Shown here in pieces: positions 42,959 through 51,621 of a stretch of DNA of 64,000 nucleotides (positions are counted from its first letter, which is position 1; the number at the start of each line of letters is the position of its first letter). Origin of the DNA: Streptomyces tauricus (GTDB taxonomy: Bacteria; Actinomycetota; Actinomycetes; Streptomycetales; Streptomycetaceae). A model generated the notes under the pieces. The model was not told the origin of the DNA and made no database searches. It saw only the letters and a program-made list of their open reading frames with translations. The stretch is taken from assembly GCF_014650955.1 (NCBI RefSeq), contig NZ_BMVY01000040.1, positions 1 to 64,000 of the forward strand, in the 5' to 3' direction. A program made the translations under genes and the position numbers.

Positions 42959-43828
42959 TCAGCCGTCCCTGAGCTTCTTCAGGCGCTCCACGTCCGCCGC
43001 GTGCCCCTCCTTGCCGCCGGGCGTCTCGATGACCAGCGGTACGCCCTCGGTGGCGGGGTGGGTCATCAGGGCGCGGAACGGGTCCTCGCCGATGTGACCG
43101 GCGCCGATGTTCGCGTGGCGGTCCTTGTGGGCGCCGGCCACGTCCTTGGAGTCGTTGGCGTGGATCAGCTTCAGGCGGCCCTCGCCGACCGTGTCCACCA
43201 GCAGATCGAGGGTCTGGTGCATCCCGCTGGGCCCGGTGAGGTCGTGGCCCGCGGCGAAGATGTGGCACGTGTCCAGGCAGACGCCGAGCTTGGGGTGGGC
43301 GTCGAGCGCCTCGAAGTACGGCCCGAAGTCCCAGGTCCGCGAGCAGAGCGAGGAGCCCTGGCCGGCGGTCGACTCAAGGAGCAGGAACGGGTCGTCGTCG
43401 TGGGTCAGCTCGTCGAGCAGCGGCAGCATGTGCTCGCGCACCTGCCGCAGCGCGACCGAGCGCTCCCGGCCACCGGTCGCCGAGCCCGTGTGCACGACCA
43501 CGCCCAGTGCCCCGATCGCCCGCGCCCGGCGCAGTGAGTGCCGCAGCGACTCCACGGACTTCTCCACGGTCGCCTCGGTGTGCGAGCCGAAGTTGATCAG
43601 GTAGGGCGCGTGGACGTACGCGGGGATGGACTCCGCGGCGCAGGCGGCGCGGAACTGCTCGTCCTGGGCCGGGTTCCCGGGCGGTGTCGCCCAGCCGCGC
43701 GGGTTGGCGACGAAGACCTGGACGGTCTCGGCGACCAGGTCACGCGCGTACGAGAGGCCTACGGAGGCAAGGCCTCCGGCGACGGGGACATGGCCGCCGA
43801 CGGGGTTGCGGGACTGCTGAGTGCTCAC
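42959..43828 (-). CDS. nfo: Deoxyribonuclease IV (apurinic endonuclease)
   Basis: A 289-residue TIM-barrel nuclease of the EndoIV family that cuts DNA at abasic sites. Zinc ligands are visible in VHAPYLINFGS, VVHTGSATGG, LLLESTAGQG, CLDTCHIFAAGHD, LIHANDSKD, GAHKDRHANIGAGHIG and VIETPG. All nine expected positions seem occupied. It has its own unit, with the DUF4396 gene downstream under a separate promoter. Confidence 0.94.
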   Translation of the reverse strand: MSTQQSRNPVGGHVPVAGGLASVGLSYARDLVAETVQVFVANPRGWATPPGNPAQDEQFRAACAAESIPAYVHAPYLINFGSHTEATVEKSVESLRHSLRRARAIGALGVVVHTGSATGGRERSVALRQVREHMLPLLDELTHDDDPFLLLESTAGQGSSLCSRTWDFGPYFEALDAHPKLGVCLDTCHIFAAGHDLTGPSGMHQTLDLLVDTVGEGRLKLIHANDSKDVAGAHKDRHANIGAGHIGEDPFRALMTHPATEGVPLVIETPGGKEGHAADVERLKKLRDG

Positions 43829-43897
43829 CCGCCAAGGGTGTCACGCGGTCCCGGCGGTCCCGTCGTCGGCCATGTCCGTACAAGCCTGACGAACCTC

Positions 43898-43921
43898 GCT
43901 CAGCGGCTCAGCGGCTCAGCG
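43898..43921. repeat. Octamer tandem repeat GCTCAGCG
   Basis: Three exact units, ten bases after the stop codon of the minus-strand kinase gene. Degenerate copies continue into the stop region. Confidence 0.85.
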
Positions 43922-43931
43922 GCTAGGTGAC

Positions 43932-45860
43932 TCAGCGGATCTCGATGGTGATCTTCGAGCCCTTGGGTGCCGTCTCGCCGCCCTCGGTCGACTGGCTCTC
44001 GACCGTGTCGCCGAAGAGTCCGAGCAGCCCGCGGTCCACCTCGACCTCGAAACCGGCGTCCTCCAGCGTCTGCTTGGCGTCGTCGACGCTGTCGCCCACG
44101 ACGTCCGGGACCTCGACCAGCGGCGGACCCTTGGAGACCGTCAGCTTGACGGTGTCGCCCTGGGCCACCTGCTTGTCGGCCTCGGGCGACTGCTCGGCGA
44201 CCTGGCCGGCCTCGTAGTCGGAGGTGATCCGCCCGGAGGCGACCTCGACGGTCAGACCCGCGTCCTCCAGCTCCTGCCTGGCGTCCTCCAGGTCGTTGCC
44301 GAGCACGTCGGGCACGTCCACCGGGCTGCCCTTGCTGACGACGAGCGCGATCGCCGAACCGCCGCGGCGCTCGGTGCCCGCCCCCGGCTTGGTGCCGATC
44401 ACATAGCCCGCGGTGACGTCCTCGCTGAAGGACTTGGTGACCATGCCCGCGGCGAGGCCTTCCTTCTTCAGCCGCTGCTTGGCCTTGTCGAGCGTGTAGC
44501 CCTTGAGGTCCGGGACCCGCACGGTGTTGGGGCCCTTGGAGATCGTCAGGGTCACGGAGCCGTTGTCGCGGATGCGGGAGGTGGGCTTCGGGTCGGTGCT
44601 GATGACCCGGCCGAGCTTGACCGTGTCGCTGTACGCCTTGTTCGTCCGCACGTCGAGGCCGGCGTCCTCGATGGTCTTCCTGGCTTGCGCCTCGGTCTTG
44701 TCGAGCACCGCGGGGACCTCGGTGAACTGGCCGGAGTTGATGTACCAGACCCCGGCGCCGACGCCGAGGACCAGCAGCACCGCGGCGACGATCGCGAGGA
44801 CGCCCCGGCGAGGTGCCATGGTGCGCACGCGCCGCGGGGGCTCGGGCGGCGGGGACGGCAGGAAGCTGGTGCGGTGCAGCTCCGCGTCGTCGTCCTCGTT
44901 CACCGGGAGCATCCGGGGCACCGACAGCGAGCGCGGGATCACGCTCGTACGGTTCTCGGCGCCGCCCGGGCGGTCCGTGGTGAGGGCCCCCGGGGGTACG
45001 GCGTCCAGCTGGTCGTCGCTCAGGGCACTGCGCGCGTCCAGGGTCTGGGCGAGCAGCGCCACCGCGTCGTACGGGCGGACGCCGGGGTTGCGCGCGGTCG
45101 CCGCGGTGACCAGCTCGTCGAGTTCGTAGGCGAGGCCCGGCACGAGCGCCGACGGCGGGGGCACGTCCTCGTGGAGGTGCTTGTAGAGCACCGCGGCGGG
45201 TGAGTCGCCCGAGTGGGGACGGTCGCCGGTCAGCATCTCGAAGAGGAGGATGCCGCACGCGTACACGTCCACGCGGGGGTCGGCCGTGCCGTGTTCTATC
45301 TGCTCCGGCGCGAGATACGACACCGTGCCGAGGACGGCGCCCGTCGTGTGGGTGACCGTGTCCACGGCCCGCACGAGACCGAAGTCCGCCACCTTCACCC
45401 GGCCGTCGTCCCCTATGAGGACGTTCTCCGGCTTCATGTCGCGGTGCACGAACCCGGCGCGGTGCGCGGCGCCGAGCGCGGCGAGGACCGGCTCCAGGAT
45501 GTCCAGCGCGGCCCGCGGCTGGAGCGCCCCGCGCTCGCGCAGTACGTCACGAAGGGTGCATCCGGCCACGTACTCCATCGCCAGATAGACGTACGGGCCG
45601 TCGGTGCCCTGGTCGAAGACCTGCACCACGTTCGGGTGGGCGAGCCTGGCCACCGACTTGGCCTCGCGGATGAAGCGGTCGACGAACGAGGCGTCGGCCG
45701 CCAGGGTCGGATGCATCACCTTGAGCGCGAGCACCCGGTCGAGGCGGGTGTCCACGGCCCGGTAGACCGTGGCCATCCCGCCGACCGCGATGCGCGCGTC
45801 GACGCGATACCGACCGTCGAGCACATGCCCGACCAAGGGGTCTTGAAGGGTCGTATCCAC
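43932..45860 (-). CDS. pknL: PASTA-domain Ser/Thr protein kinase
   Basis: A 642-residue membrane kinase. The kinase domain (15-275) has Lys47, HRD (139-141), DFG (159-161) and an activation loop with several Thr (TVTHTTG). A juxtamembrane segment is followed by one helix (353-374) and four PASTA repeats outside the cell that would sense peptidoglycan fragments. The gene lies near the Rv2175c-type gene, whose M. tuberculosis homologue is a PknL substrate, but PknL itself has a different extracellular part, so the symbol is provisional. GTG 45860 is seven bases from TACACT. Confidence 0.88.
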   Translation of the reverse strand: MDTTLQDPLVGHVLDGRYRVDARIAVGGMATVYRAVDTRLDRVLALKVMHPTLAADASFVDRFIREAKSVARLAHPNVVQVFDQGTDGPYVYLAMEYVAGCTLRDVLRERGALQPRAALDILEPVLAALGAAHRAGFVHRDMKPENVLIGDDGRVKVADFGLVRAVDTVTHTTGAVLGTVSYLAPEQIEHGTADPRVDVYACGILLFEMLTGDRPHSGDSPAAVLYKHLHEDVPPPSALVPGLAYELDELVTAATARNPGVRPYDAVALLAQTLDARSALSDDQLDAVPPGALTTDRPGGAENRTSVIPRSLSVPRMLPVNEDDDAELHRTSFLPSPPPEPPRRVRTMAPRRGVLAIVAAVLLVLGVGAGVWYINSGQFTEVPAVLDKTEAQARKTIEDAGLDVRTNKAYSDTVKLGRVISTDPKPTSRIRDNGSVTLTISKGPNTVRVPDLKGYTLDKAKQRLKKEGLAAGMVTKSFSEDVTAGYVIGTKPGAGTERRGGSAIALVVSKGSPVDVPDVLGNDLEDARQELEDAGLTVEVASGRITSDYEAGQVAEQSPEADKQVAQGDTVKLTVSKGPPLVEVPDVVGDSVDDAKQTLEDAGFEVEVDRGLLGLFGDTVESQSTEGGETAPKGSKITIEIR

Positions 45861-45867
45861 GCAGGTG

Positions 45868-45873
45868 AGTGTA
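45868..45873 (-). promoter_or_regulatory. -10 element for a leaderless start
   Basis: TACACT on the minus strand, seven bases before the kinase GTG at 45860. It decides this start. Confidence 0.6.
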
Positions 45874-46001
45874 CGAGCCACCACTGACGGAGCCGCCCGT
45901 GCGGGCGATACCGGGGCGGTACTGAAGCCGAGCTGTGACGGACCTCGCACCGGAAAACCGCGACGGGGTGTGCGGATCCGGACGGATGTTCAGGCCAAAG
46001 G

Positions 46002-46796
46002 TCAGAAAGCGGGGCGTTCCGGGTCGAGTCGCGCGATTCCGTCCACCGGTGACGAGGCCTCGGCGAAGTGGCGGCGCGGGATGCGCCCGGCCCGGTACGC
46101 GAGCCGCCCGGCCTCGACCGCGTGCCGCATGCCCTCGGCCATGAGGACCGGCTCCTGCGCCCGGGTCACCGCCGAGGCGAGCATCACACCGGCGCACCCC
46201 AGCTCCATGGCGAGCGCCGCGTCCGACGCCGTGCCCGCTCCGGCGTCCAGGATGACCGGTACGCGCGCGTGCTCCACGATCAGCTGGAAGTTGTGCGGGT
46301 TGCGGATCCCGAGCCCCGACCCGATGGGCGACCCGAGCGGCATGATCGCGGCGCAGCCCACGTCCTCCAGCTTCCTCGCGAGGACCGGGTCGTCGTTCGT
46401 GTACGGCAGGACCGTGAAGCCGTCGTCGACCAGGGTCTCGGCGGCGTCGAGCAGCTCGATCGGGTCGGGCAGCAGCGTGCGCTCGTCGGCGATGACCTCC
46501 AGCTTGACGACGTCCGTGCCGAGCGCCTCACGCGCGAGGCGGGCCGTCAGGACGGCCTCCCCGGCGGTGAAACAGCCCGCGGTGTTGGGCAGCACGCGGA
46601 TACCGAGCCGGTCCAGCACGGAGAGCACCGAGCCGTGCGATCCGGGACTCACGCGCCGCATCGCGACCGTCGTCAGCTCCGTGCCGGACGCGACGAGCGA
46701 GCGCTCCAGGACGTCGAGGCTGGGGGCACCGCCGGTGCCCATGATCAGACGGGACGTGTAGGACGTACCGCCGAGGACGAACGGGTCGTCGGCCAT
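46002..46796 (-). CDS. thiG: Thiazole synthase
   Basis: A 264-residue TIM-barrel enzyme making the thiazole phosphate of thiamine from 1-deoxyxylulose 5-phosphate, dehydroglycine and ThiS thiocarboxylate. The Schiff-base Lys lies in DVVKLEVI. GTGGAPSL, TAGCFTAGEAV and VILDAGAGTASDAALAMELG are signatures. It is the third gene of thiO-thiS-thiG under the TPP riboswitch, three bases after thiS. Confidence 0.96.
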   Translation of the reverse strand: MADDPFVLGGTSYTSRLIMGTGGAPSLDVLERSLVASGTELTTVAMRRVSPGSHGSVLSVLDRLGIRVLPNTAGCFTAGEAVLTARLAREALGTDVVKLEVIADERTLLPDPIELLDAAETLVDDGFTVLPYTNDDPVLARKLEDVGCAAIMPLGSPIGSGLGIRNPHNFQLIVEHARVPVILDAGAGTASDAALAMELGCAGVMLASAVTRAQEPVLMAEGMRHAVEAGRLAYRAGRIPRRHFAEASSPVDGIARLDPERPAF

Positions 46797-46799
46797 GGG

Positions 46800-47006
46800 T
46801 CAGCCTCCTTGGACGGCGGTGAGTACTTCGACGCGGTCTCCCTCGCGCAGGAGGGTCGTCGGCCACTGCGTGCGCGGGACGACGGTCTCGTTGAGCGCGG
46901 CGGCGACCCCGGAGGGGGCCGCGCAGAGCGTCGTGACGAGGGTGTCGAGGGCGGTGTCGGCGGCCAGTTGGCGCCGCTCCCCGTTGACGAGGACGGTCAC
47001 GCTCAT
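46800..47006 (-). CDS. thiS: Sulfur carrier protein ThiS
   Basis: A 68-residue beta-grasp protein ending in GG, which is the site of the thiocarboxylate. VNGERR at the start and REGDRVEVLTAVQGG at the end are typical. Its start overlaps the thiO stop (ATGA) and its stop lies three bases before thiG. Confidence 0.95.
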   Translation of the reverse strand: MSVTVLVNGERRQLAADTALDTLVTTLCAAPSGVAAALNETVVPRTQWPTTLLREGDRVEVLTAVQGG

Positions 47007-48214
47007 GCGGGCTGCTCCGTGAGTGCGGCGGCGTCGAACCGGCCGGGGGCGAACGGGCGGGCCTCTTCGGGGAGTTCACCGGTGGTCAGGGCGTGCGCCA
47101 GGGCGTCGCCGGTCACCGGGGTGAGCAGCACGCCGTTGCGGTGGTGGCCGGTCGCCAGGAGCAGCCCGGGAAGCTCGGTCGGGCCGAGCAGCGGCGCGTT
47201 GTCGGGGGAGCCCGGGCGCAGTCCCGCGCGCGTCTCGACGAGCGGCAGTTCGGTGATGCCGGGGACGAGTTCGTGGGCGTCCCGCAGCAGCTCGTACACC
47301 CCGCCCGCGGTCACCGTGGTGTCCCAGCCCAGTTCCTCGCTGGTCGCGCCGACGACCAGCTCGCCGTTCTCGCGCGGCACCAGGTAGACGTGGCTGCCGC
47401 GGACGACGGCGCGCACCGTCCGGCTCAGGAAGGGCGCGCTCGGGCCGGTGAGCGCCGGGGGCGGCTCCGGCATGGCCAGCCGCAGCACCTGCCCCTTCAC
47501 GGGCCGCACCGGCGGCAGTACGTACTCGGGCACACCCGCGAGACGTCCGCTGAGGCTGCCCGCGGCGAGGACCACCTGCCCCGCGGACAGCTCGGTGCCG
47601 TCCGAGGCGACGACTCCGCGGGCGCGGTCCCGTACGACGGTCAGACGCTCGGCCCACATCCGGTGGAAGACCACTCCGGCCCGCTCACAGGCCGTGACCA
47701 GCGCCGAAGTGAGCCGTCGCGGGTCGATCTGGTGGTCGCCGTCCACCCGCAGCCCGCCGCGCACCCCGGGCGCGAGCATCGGCTCCAGGCGACGGCACTC
47801 GCGGCCGCTCAGCCACTCCGACTCCAGGCCCGACCGGCTCTGCAGGGCGTGCAGTTCCCGCAGATGGGCGCGGTCGTCGGCGTCGAGCGCGACGGTCAGC
47901 GTGCCGCACCTGCGGTAGCCGAGGTCCTGGCCGGTCGCCCCGGTCAGCTCCGTGACGAAGTCCGGATAACGGCGCGCGGAGGCCAGGTTGAGGCCGAGCA
48001 GGGTCTCCTCGCCGTAGTGCAGCTCGGTGACGGCGGCCAGCATCCCGGCCGCGACCTGCGCGGCGCCGCCGCCGGGCTCGGGGTCCACCAGCGCGGTCGT
48101 CAACCCGCGCTGCGCGGCCCGCCAGGCGGTGACCAAGCCGATGATCCCGCCCCCGACGACCAGGACGTCGACGGCCGGGACGTGGGATGAAGGTGCTTGC
48201 GGTGTACGCGACAT
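47003..48214 (-). CDS. thiO: Glycine oxidase ThiO
   Basis: A 403-residue FAD enzyme that oxidises glycine to dehydroglycine for the thiazole ring. The dinucleotide motif is VLVVGGGIIGLVTAW, and the C-terminal RAGLRPGSPDNAPLLG matches the family. It is the first gene of the thi operon. The ribosome binding site lies at the 3' end of the TPP riboswitch, so translation should fall when thiamine pyrophosphate binds. Confidence 0.94.
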   Translation of the reverse strand: MSRTPQAPSSHVPAVDVLVVGGGIIGLVTAWRAAQRGLTTALVDPEPGGGAAQVAAGMLAAVTELHYGEETLLGLNLASARRYPDFVTELTGATGQDLGYRRCGTLTVALDADDRAHLRELHALQSRSGLESEWLSGRECRRLEPMLAPGVRGGLRVDGDHQIDPRRLTSALVTACERAGVVFHRMWAERLTVVRDRARGVVASDGTELSAGQVVLAAGSLSGRLAGVPEYVLPPVRPVKGQVLRLAMPEPPPALTGPSAPFLSRTVRAVVRGSHVYLVPRENGELVVGATSEELGWDTTVTAGGVYELLRDAHELVPGITELPLVETRAGLRPGSPDNAPLLGPTELPGLLLATGHHRNGVLLTPVTGDALAHALTTGELPEEARPFAPGRFDAAALTEQPA

Positions 48215-48224
48215 GGGCGTCCAG

Positions 48225-48320
48225 CCCCTCCCTTCGCCGGCATGACCCGGATCAGGTTCGTACGGTCGGAGGCCGTCCCAGCCTCCCTCTCAGCCCGGTA
48301 CGCCCGGGCTCCCGCGAGTG
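48225..48320 (-). ncRNA. TPP riboswitch (THI element)
   Basis: On the minus strand GGGCTGAGAGGG, then a variable arm, then ACCTGATCCGGG, TCATGCCGGCGAAGGGAG: all conserved blocks of the TPP aptamer. The end contains GGGAGGGG, usable as the thiO ribosome binding site. The 5' end is approximate. Confidence 0.95.
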
Positions 48321-48377
48321 CTTTACGTTGGCCACCCTAGCTCTTCGCCTCGCACCTCAGTAAGGGAGCCTCACGGC

Positions 48378-48722
48378 ATGGCCCGCTCGCTCGACGGACT
48401 CGTTCTCGCCCCCGTGGCCGACCAGGCGCCAGGTCAGGTGGGTACGCGCACCCGGTTCTCGTACCACGAGCGGGGCGGTGTGATCTGGGCCGACTACGCG
48501 GGCGGCGATGTCGTGCGCGGCCACCTCGTGGGCACCCGCGAGGGCGACCGGCTCGACTTCCGGTACGTACAGCTGAAGACGGACGGGACCACCTCCTCCG
48601 GGCACTGTGTGTCCCAGGTCGCCGAGACGTCCGACGGCCGGGTGCGGCTGGCGGAGACCTGGGAGTGGGAGTCCCAGGAGGGCAGCGGGACGAGTGTGGT
48701 CGAAGAGGTCACCGGGAGCTGA
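48378..48722 (+). CDS. Small conserved protein, often labelled N-acetylglutamate synthase
   Basis: A 114-residue beta-rich protein (TRTRFSYHERGGVIWADYAGGDVVRGHLVGTREGDRLDFRYVQL). In databases this family often carries the label N-acetylglutamate synthase, which is not supported: there is no acetyltransferase motif and it is far too short. A calycin-like barrel is possible. The ATG at 48378 follows GGGAG. It is divergent from the thi operon. Confidence 0.75.
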   Translation: MARSLDGLVLAPVADQAPGQVGTRTRFSYHERGGVIWADYAGGDVVRGHLVGTREGDRLDFRYVQLKTDGTTSSGHCVSQVAETSDGRVRLAETWEWESQEGSGTSVVEEVTGS

Positions 48723-48828
48723 CGCCGAGCCCGAGGACGCGTACCTGGAGGGCGTGCCGTGAGGGTGTGCAGCAGGTCACCGACCGCGCCCCTGACCGAC
48801 GATTTCACCGACTGTCTATGGTGATCGG

Positions 48829-50058
48829 GTGAGCGACCTGACACAGGAGACGGGCCCGGCGGCGCGCGTACGCGTCGTGATCGTCGGCGCGGGCATGGCG
48901 GGGGTGCAGACCGCCGTCGCCCTGCGGGAACAGGGCTTCCCCGGCAGCGTGACCCTGATCGGCGCGGAGCCCCACCAGCCGTACGACCGCCCGCCGTTGT
49001 CCAAGGCCGTACTGCTCGGCAAGGCCGAGGGCTCCGCCTTCGACGTCGACTTCGAGGCGCTCGACGTGGAACTGCGCCTGGGCCTGGAAGTGACCGGCGT
49101 GCACCCGGCCCGGCGCGAACTCGACACCGCCGAGGGACCCGTCCCGTACGACGTCCTGGTCGTCGCCACGGGCGCGGAACCCGTCCGGCTGCCGGGCGCC
49201 GAGGGCGTACCCGGTGTCCATCTGCTGCGCACCCTCGACGACGCCGAGCGGCTGCGCCCCGTCCTCGCCCGGCAGCACGACATCGTGGTGGTGGGCGCCG
49301 GGTGGATCGGCGCGGAGTTCGCCACGGCGGCACGTGAGGCGGGGTGCTCGGTGACCGTCGTCGAGGCCGCTGGCCGGCCGCTCGTGGGCGCGCTGCCCGC
49401 GGAGGTGGCCGCGCCGATGGCCGCCTGGTACGCGGACAGCGGGGCGTCGCTGCGCACCCACGCGCGCGTGGTGCGCGTCGAGCCCGGCGCGGTGGTGCTG
49501 GACGACGGCTCGCGGCTGCCCGCGGGTGCCGTCGTCGTCGGGATCGGGGCGCGGCCGGCCACCGCGTGGCTGGCCGGTTCGGGGATCGAACTCGGCGCCC
49601 ACCGGGAGATCGTCGCGGACGACCATCTGCGGACCTCCCTCCCGGGCGTGTACGCGGTCGGCGACTGCGCGTCGTTCCCGTCGGGCCGCTACGGGGAGCG
49701 TCTGCTGGTCCACCACTGGGACAACGCGCTGCAGGGCCCGCGCACGGTCGCCGCGAACATCGTGGGGGAGACGCCCGCGCCGTACGACCCGGTGCCGTAC
49801 TTCTGGTCCGAGCAGTTCGGCCGCTTCGTCCAGTACGCGGGGCACCACGGGGCCGCCGACGCGCTGCTCTGGCGGGGGGATCCGGCGGGGCCGTCCTGGT
49901 CGGTGTGCTGGCTGCGGGAGGGCCGCCTGGTCGCGGTCCTCGCGGTGGGGCGGCCGCGGGACCTGGCGCAGGGCCGCCGCCTGATCGAGTCGGGCACCCG
50001 AATGGACCCAGCCCTGCTGACGGACCCGTCCCGCCCCCTGAAGGGGGCCGCGCTCTAG
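48829..50058 (+). CDS. FAD-dependent ferredoxin-reductase-like oxidoreductase
   Basis: A 409-residue two-dinucleotide-domain flavoprotein: FAD motif IVGAGMAGVQTAVAL, NAD motif VVVGAGWIGAEFATAA, and VYAVGDCASFPSG for the FAD ribityl. The C-terminal reductase domain (HHWDNALQGPRTVAANIVG ... FWSEQFGRFVQYAG) is that of ferredoxin/rubredoxin reductases serving cytochrome P450 or dioxygenases. No partner is adjacent. GTG 48829 is six bases from TATGGT. Confidence 0.9.
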   Translation: MSDLTQETGPAARVRVVIVGAGMAGVQTAVALREQGFPGSVTLIGAEPHQPYDRPPLSKAVLLGKAEGSAFDVDFEALDVELRLGLEVTGVHPARRELDTAEGPVPYDVLVVATGAEPVRLPGAEGVPGVHLLRTLDDAERLRPVLARQHDIVVVGAGWIGAEFATAAREAGCSVTVVEAAGRPLVGALPAEVAAPMAAWYADSGASLRTHARVVRVEPGAVVLDDGSRLPAGAVVVGIGARPATAWLAGSGIELGAHREIVADDHLRTSLPGVYAVGDCASFPSGRYGERLLVHHWDNALQGPRTVAANIVGETPAPYDPVPYFWSEQFGRFVQYAGHHGAADALLWRGDPAGPSWSVCWLREGRLVAVLAVGRPRDLAQGRRLIESGTRMDPALLTDPSRPLKGAAL

Positions 50059-50107
50059 AGCTCCGCGGGGGAGGGCGTGCGTCGTTCGCGGCCCGGTGGG
50101 GGCCGTT

Positions 50108-50164
50108 CGCGCAGTTCCCCGCGCCCCCAACTGGGCGCCCCGTCAGGGGCGCGGGGAACGGCGC
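50108..50164. repeat. Inverted pair of the GTTCCCCGCGCCCC repeat
   Basis: CGCAGTTCCCCGCGCCCC followed 19 bases later by GGGGCGCGGGGAACGGCGC, so a long hairpin forms 50 bases after the stop of the oxidoreductase gene. Confidence 0.9.
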
Positions 50165-50339
50165 GGCCGGCGACGAACGACCCGCACCCGACGAACGACC
50201 CGGTGGCGGACGCCGCTCGTAGGGAGCGCGACCGGCCGGAAGCCGCCCGCACCCCACGGACGACCCGGCGCACCCCCGATCCGCGCGGAGCGCACCGCCC
50301 GGGTACCGGGTGTCAGTGGGAGATGGCAGGCTTGTCCTC

Positions 50340-50711
50340 GTGACCGAGATTGACGCAAAGATCGATGCTCTCGTCCCCGCCTGGCTCACCCTCCCCGACA
50401 TCGCCGAAAAGTTCGGCGTCGAGGTGACGCGCGTCCGGCAGCTGGTCAGGGAAGGCCAGCTGATCGCCGTACGCCGTGGTGAGAACCGCGCGCTGCACGT
50501 CCCCGCCGCTTTCATCGACGTGGACGAACAGAAGGTCGTCAAGGGCCTCGCAGGCACCCTGACGCTCCTGCGGGACGACGGCTACAACGACGAAGAGATG
50601 CTGGAGTGGCTCTTCACCCCCGACGAGAGCCTGCCCGGCACCCCCGCACAGGCTCTGAGTGAGAATCGCGGCACGGAGGTGAAGCGCCGCGCCCAGGCGC
50701 TCGCCGTCTGA
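50340..50711 (+). CDS. Rv2175c-family DNA-binding protein
   Basis: A 123-residue winged-helix protein: WLTLPDIAEKFGVEVTRVRQLVREGQLIAVRRGEN is the helix-turn-helix and wing, and GLAGTLTLLRDDGYNDEEMLEWLF a C-terminal helix pair. Rv2175c binds DNA and is phosphorylated by PknL in M. tuberculosis. A Ser/Thr kinase gene lies 4.5 kb away here. The GTG at 50340 is seven bases from CAGGCT. DNA targets are unknown. Confidence 0.88.
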   Translation: MTEIDAKIDALVPAWLTLPDIAEKFGVEVTRVRQLVREGQLIAVRRGENRALHVPAAFIDVDEQKVVKGLAGTLTLLRDDGYNDEEMLEWLFTPDESLPGTPAQALSENRGTEVKRRAQALAV

Positions 50712-50836
50712 CCTGAGCACACAGCACCACCGCAGCACCGCACCGCCGCACGGCGTACGGGCCACGGGCAACGGGCCGCGAGGCAGGACCCGGCCCGCGG
50801 CCCGTACGCCACCGACACCACACGGGGGACCCACGC

Positions 50837-51487
50837 ATGCCCGAATCCACCGCACGCGCGCAGCTCGCCGACGCCCGGGTCTACCTCTGCACGGACGCCC
50901 GCAGGCGCCAGGGCGACCTCGCCGCCTTCCTGGACGCGGTCCTCGCGGGCGGCGTGGACATCGTGCAGCTGCGGGACAAGGGCATGGAGGCGGCCGAGGA
51001 ACTCGACCACCTCGCGGTGTTCGCGGACGCCTGCCGCCGGCACGGCAAGCTCCTCGCGGTGAATGACCGGGCCGACGTCGCGCACGCCGCCGGGGCCGAC
51101 GTCCTGCACCTCGGGCAGGGAGACCTCCCCGTCCCCGCGGCCCGCGCGATCCTCGGCGACGAGGTCCTGATAGGCCGCTCCACGCACGCCGGACCGGAGG
51201 CCTCGGCCGCCGCCGTCCAGGACGGCGTGGACTACTTCTGCACGGGCCCCTGCTGGCCGACCCCCACCAAGCCGGGCCGCCACGCGCCGGGCCTCGACCT
51301 GGTCCGGCACACGGCCGCGCTCGCCACGGACCGCCCCTGGTTCGCCATCGGCGGCATCGACCTCGGCAACCTCGACGAGGTGCTGGAAGCGGGCGCCCGC
51401 CGGGTCGTCGTCGTCCGGGCGATCACCGAGGCCGACGACCCGGGCGCGGCGGCGGCGGAGTTCACCAAGCGGCTCCGGGCGGCCTGA
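50837..51487 (+). CDS. thiE: Thiamine-phosphate synthase
   Basis: A 216-residue TIM-barrel enzyme joining the pyrimidine and thiazole parts of thiamine. VQLRDKGMEA, AVNDRADVAHAAGADVLHLGQGD, GRSTHAG and TPTKPG (pyrophosphate loop) are in order, and WFAIGGIDLGNLDEVLEAGARRVVVVRAI closes the barrel. The phosphate loop begins TGPCW where many homologues have GPVF. It lies apart from thiOSG, and no TPP riboswitch is visible upstream. Confidence 0.94.
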   Translation: MPESTARAQLADARVYLCTDARRRQGDLAAFLDAVLAGGVDIVQLRDKGMEAAEELDHLAVFADACRRHGKLLAVNDRADVAHAAGADVLHLGQGDLPVPAARAILGDEVLIGRSTHAGPEASAAAVQDGVDYFCTGPCWPTPTKPGRHAPGLDLVRHTAALATDRPWFAIGGIDLGNLDEVLEAGARRVVVVRAITEADDPGAAAAEFTKRLRAA

Positions 51488-51531
51488 ACCGCGGGATCCG
51501 TACGCGCCGATCCAGGATCGGTCGAGCGCCG

Positions 51532-51552
51532 GTTGTCCGAGGAGTGGACAAC
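51532..51552. promoter_or_regulatory. Inverted repeat upstream of metF
   Basis: GTTGTCC - N7 - GGACAAC, perfect 7-base arms, 70 bases before metF and just upstream of its -35 TTGGGG (51587). A regulator site is possible, and the binder is unknown. Confidence 0.45.
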
Positions 51553-51586
51553 AAGTCGACAAATCGGGCAAATTCCCCACATCCGG

Positions 51587-51615
51587 TTGGGGGACCGTCT
51601 CCCCCTGGCTAACCT
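51587..51615 (+). promoter_or_regulatory. metF promoter, leaderless
   Basis: TTGGGG (51587-51592), 17-base spacer, TAACCT (51610-51615), then six bases to ATG 51622. No ribosome binding site. Confidence 0.65.
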
Positions 51616-51621
51616 GCGGGT

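Noticed and set aside
48378..48722. N-acetylglutamate synthase
   Set aside because: A common database label for this family. The protein is 114 residues and lacks an acetyltransferase fold signature.
50712..50836. TPP riboswitch before thiE
   Set aside because: No CTGAGA block or ACCTGATC...GCCGGCGAAGGGA block is present.
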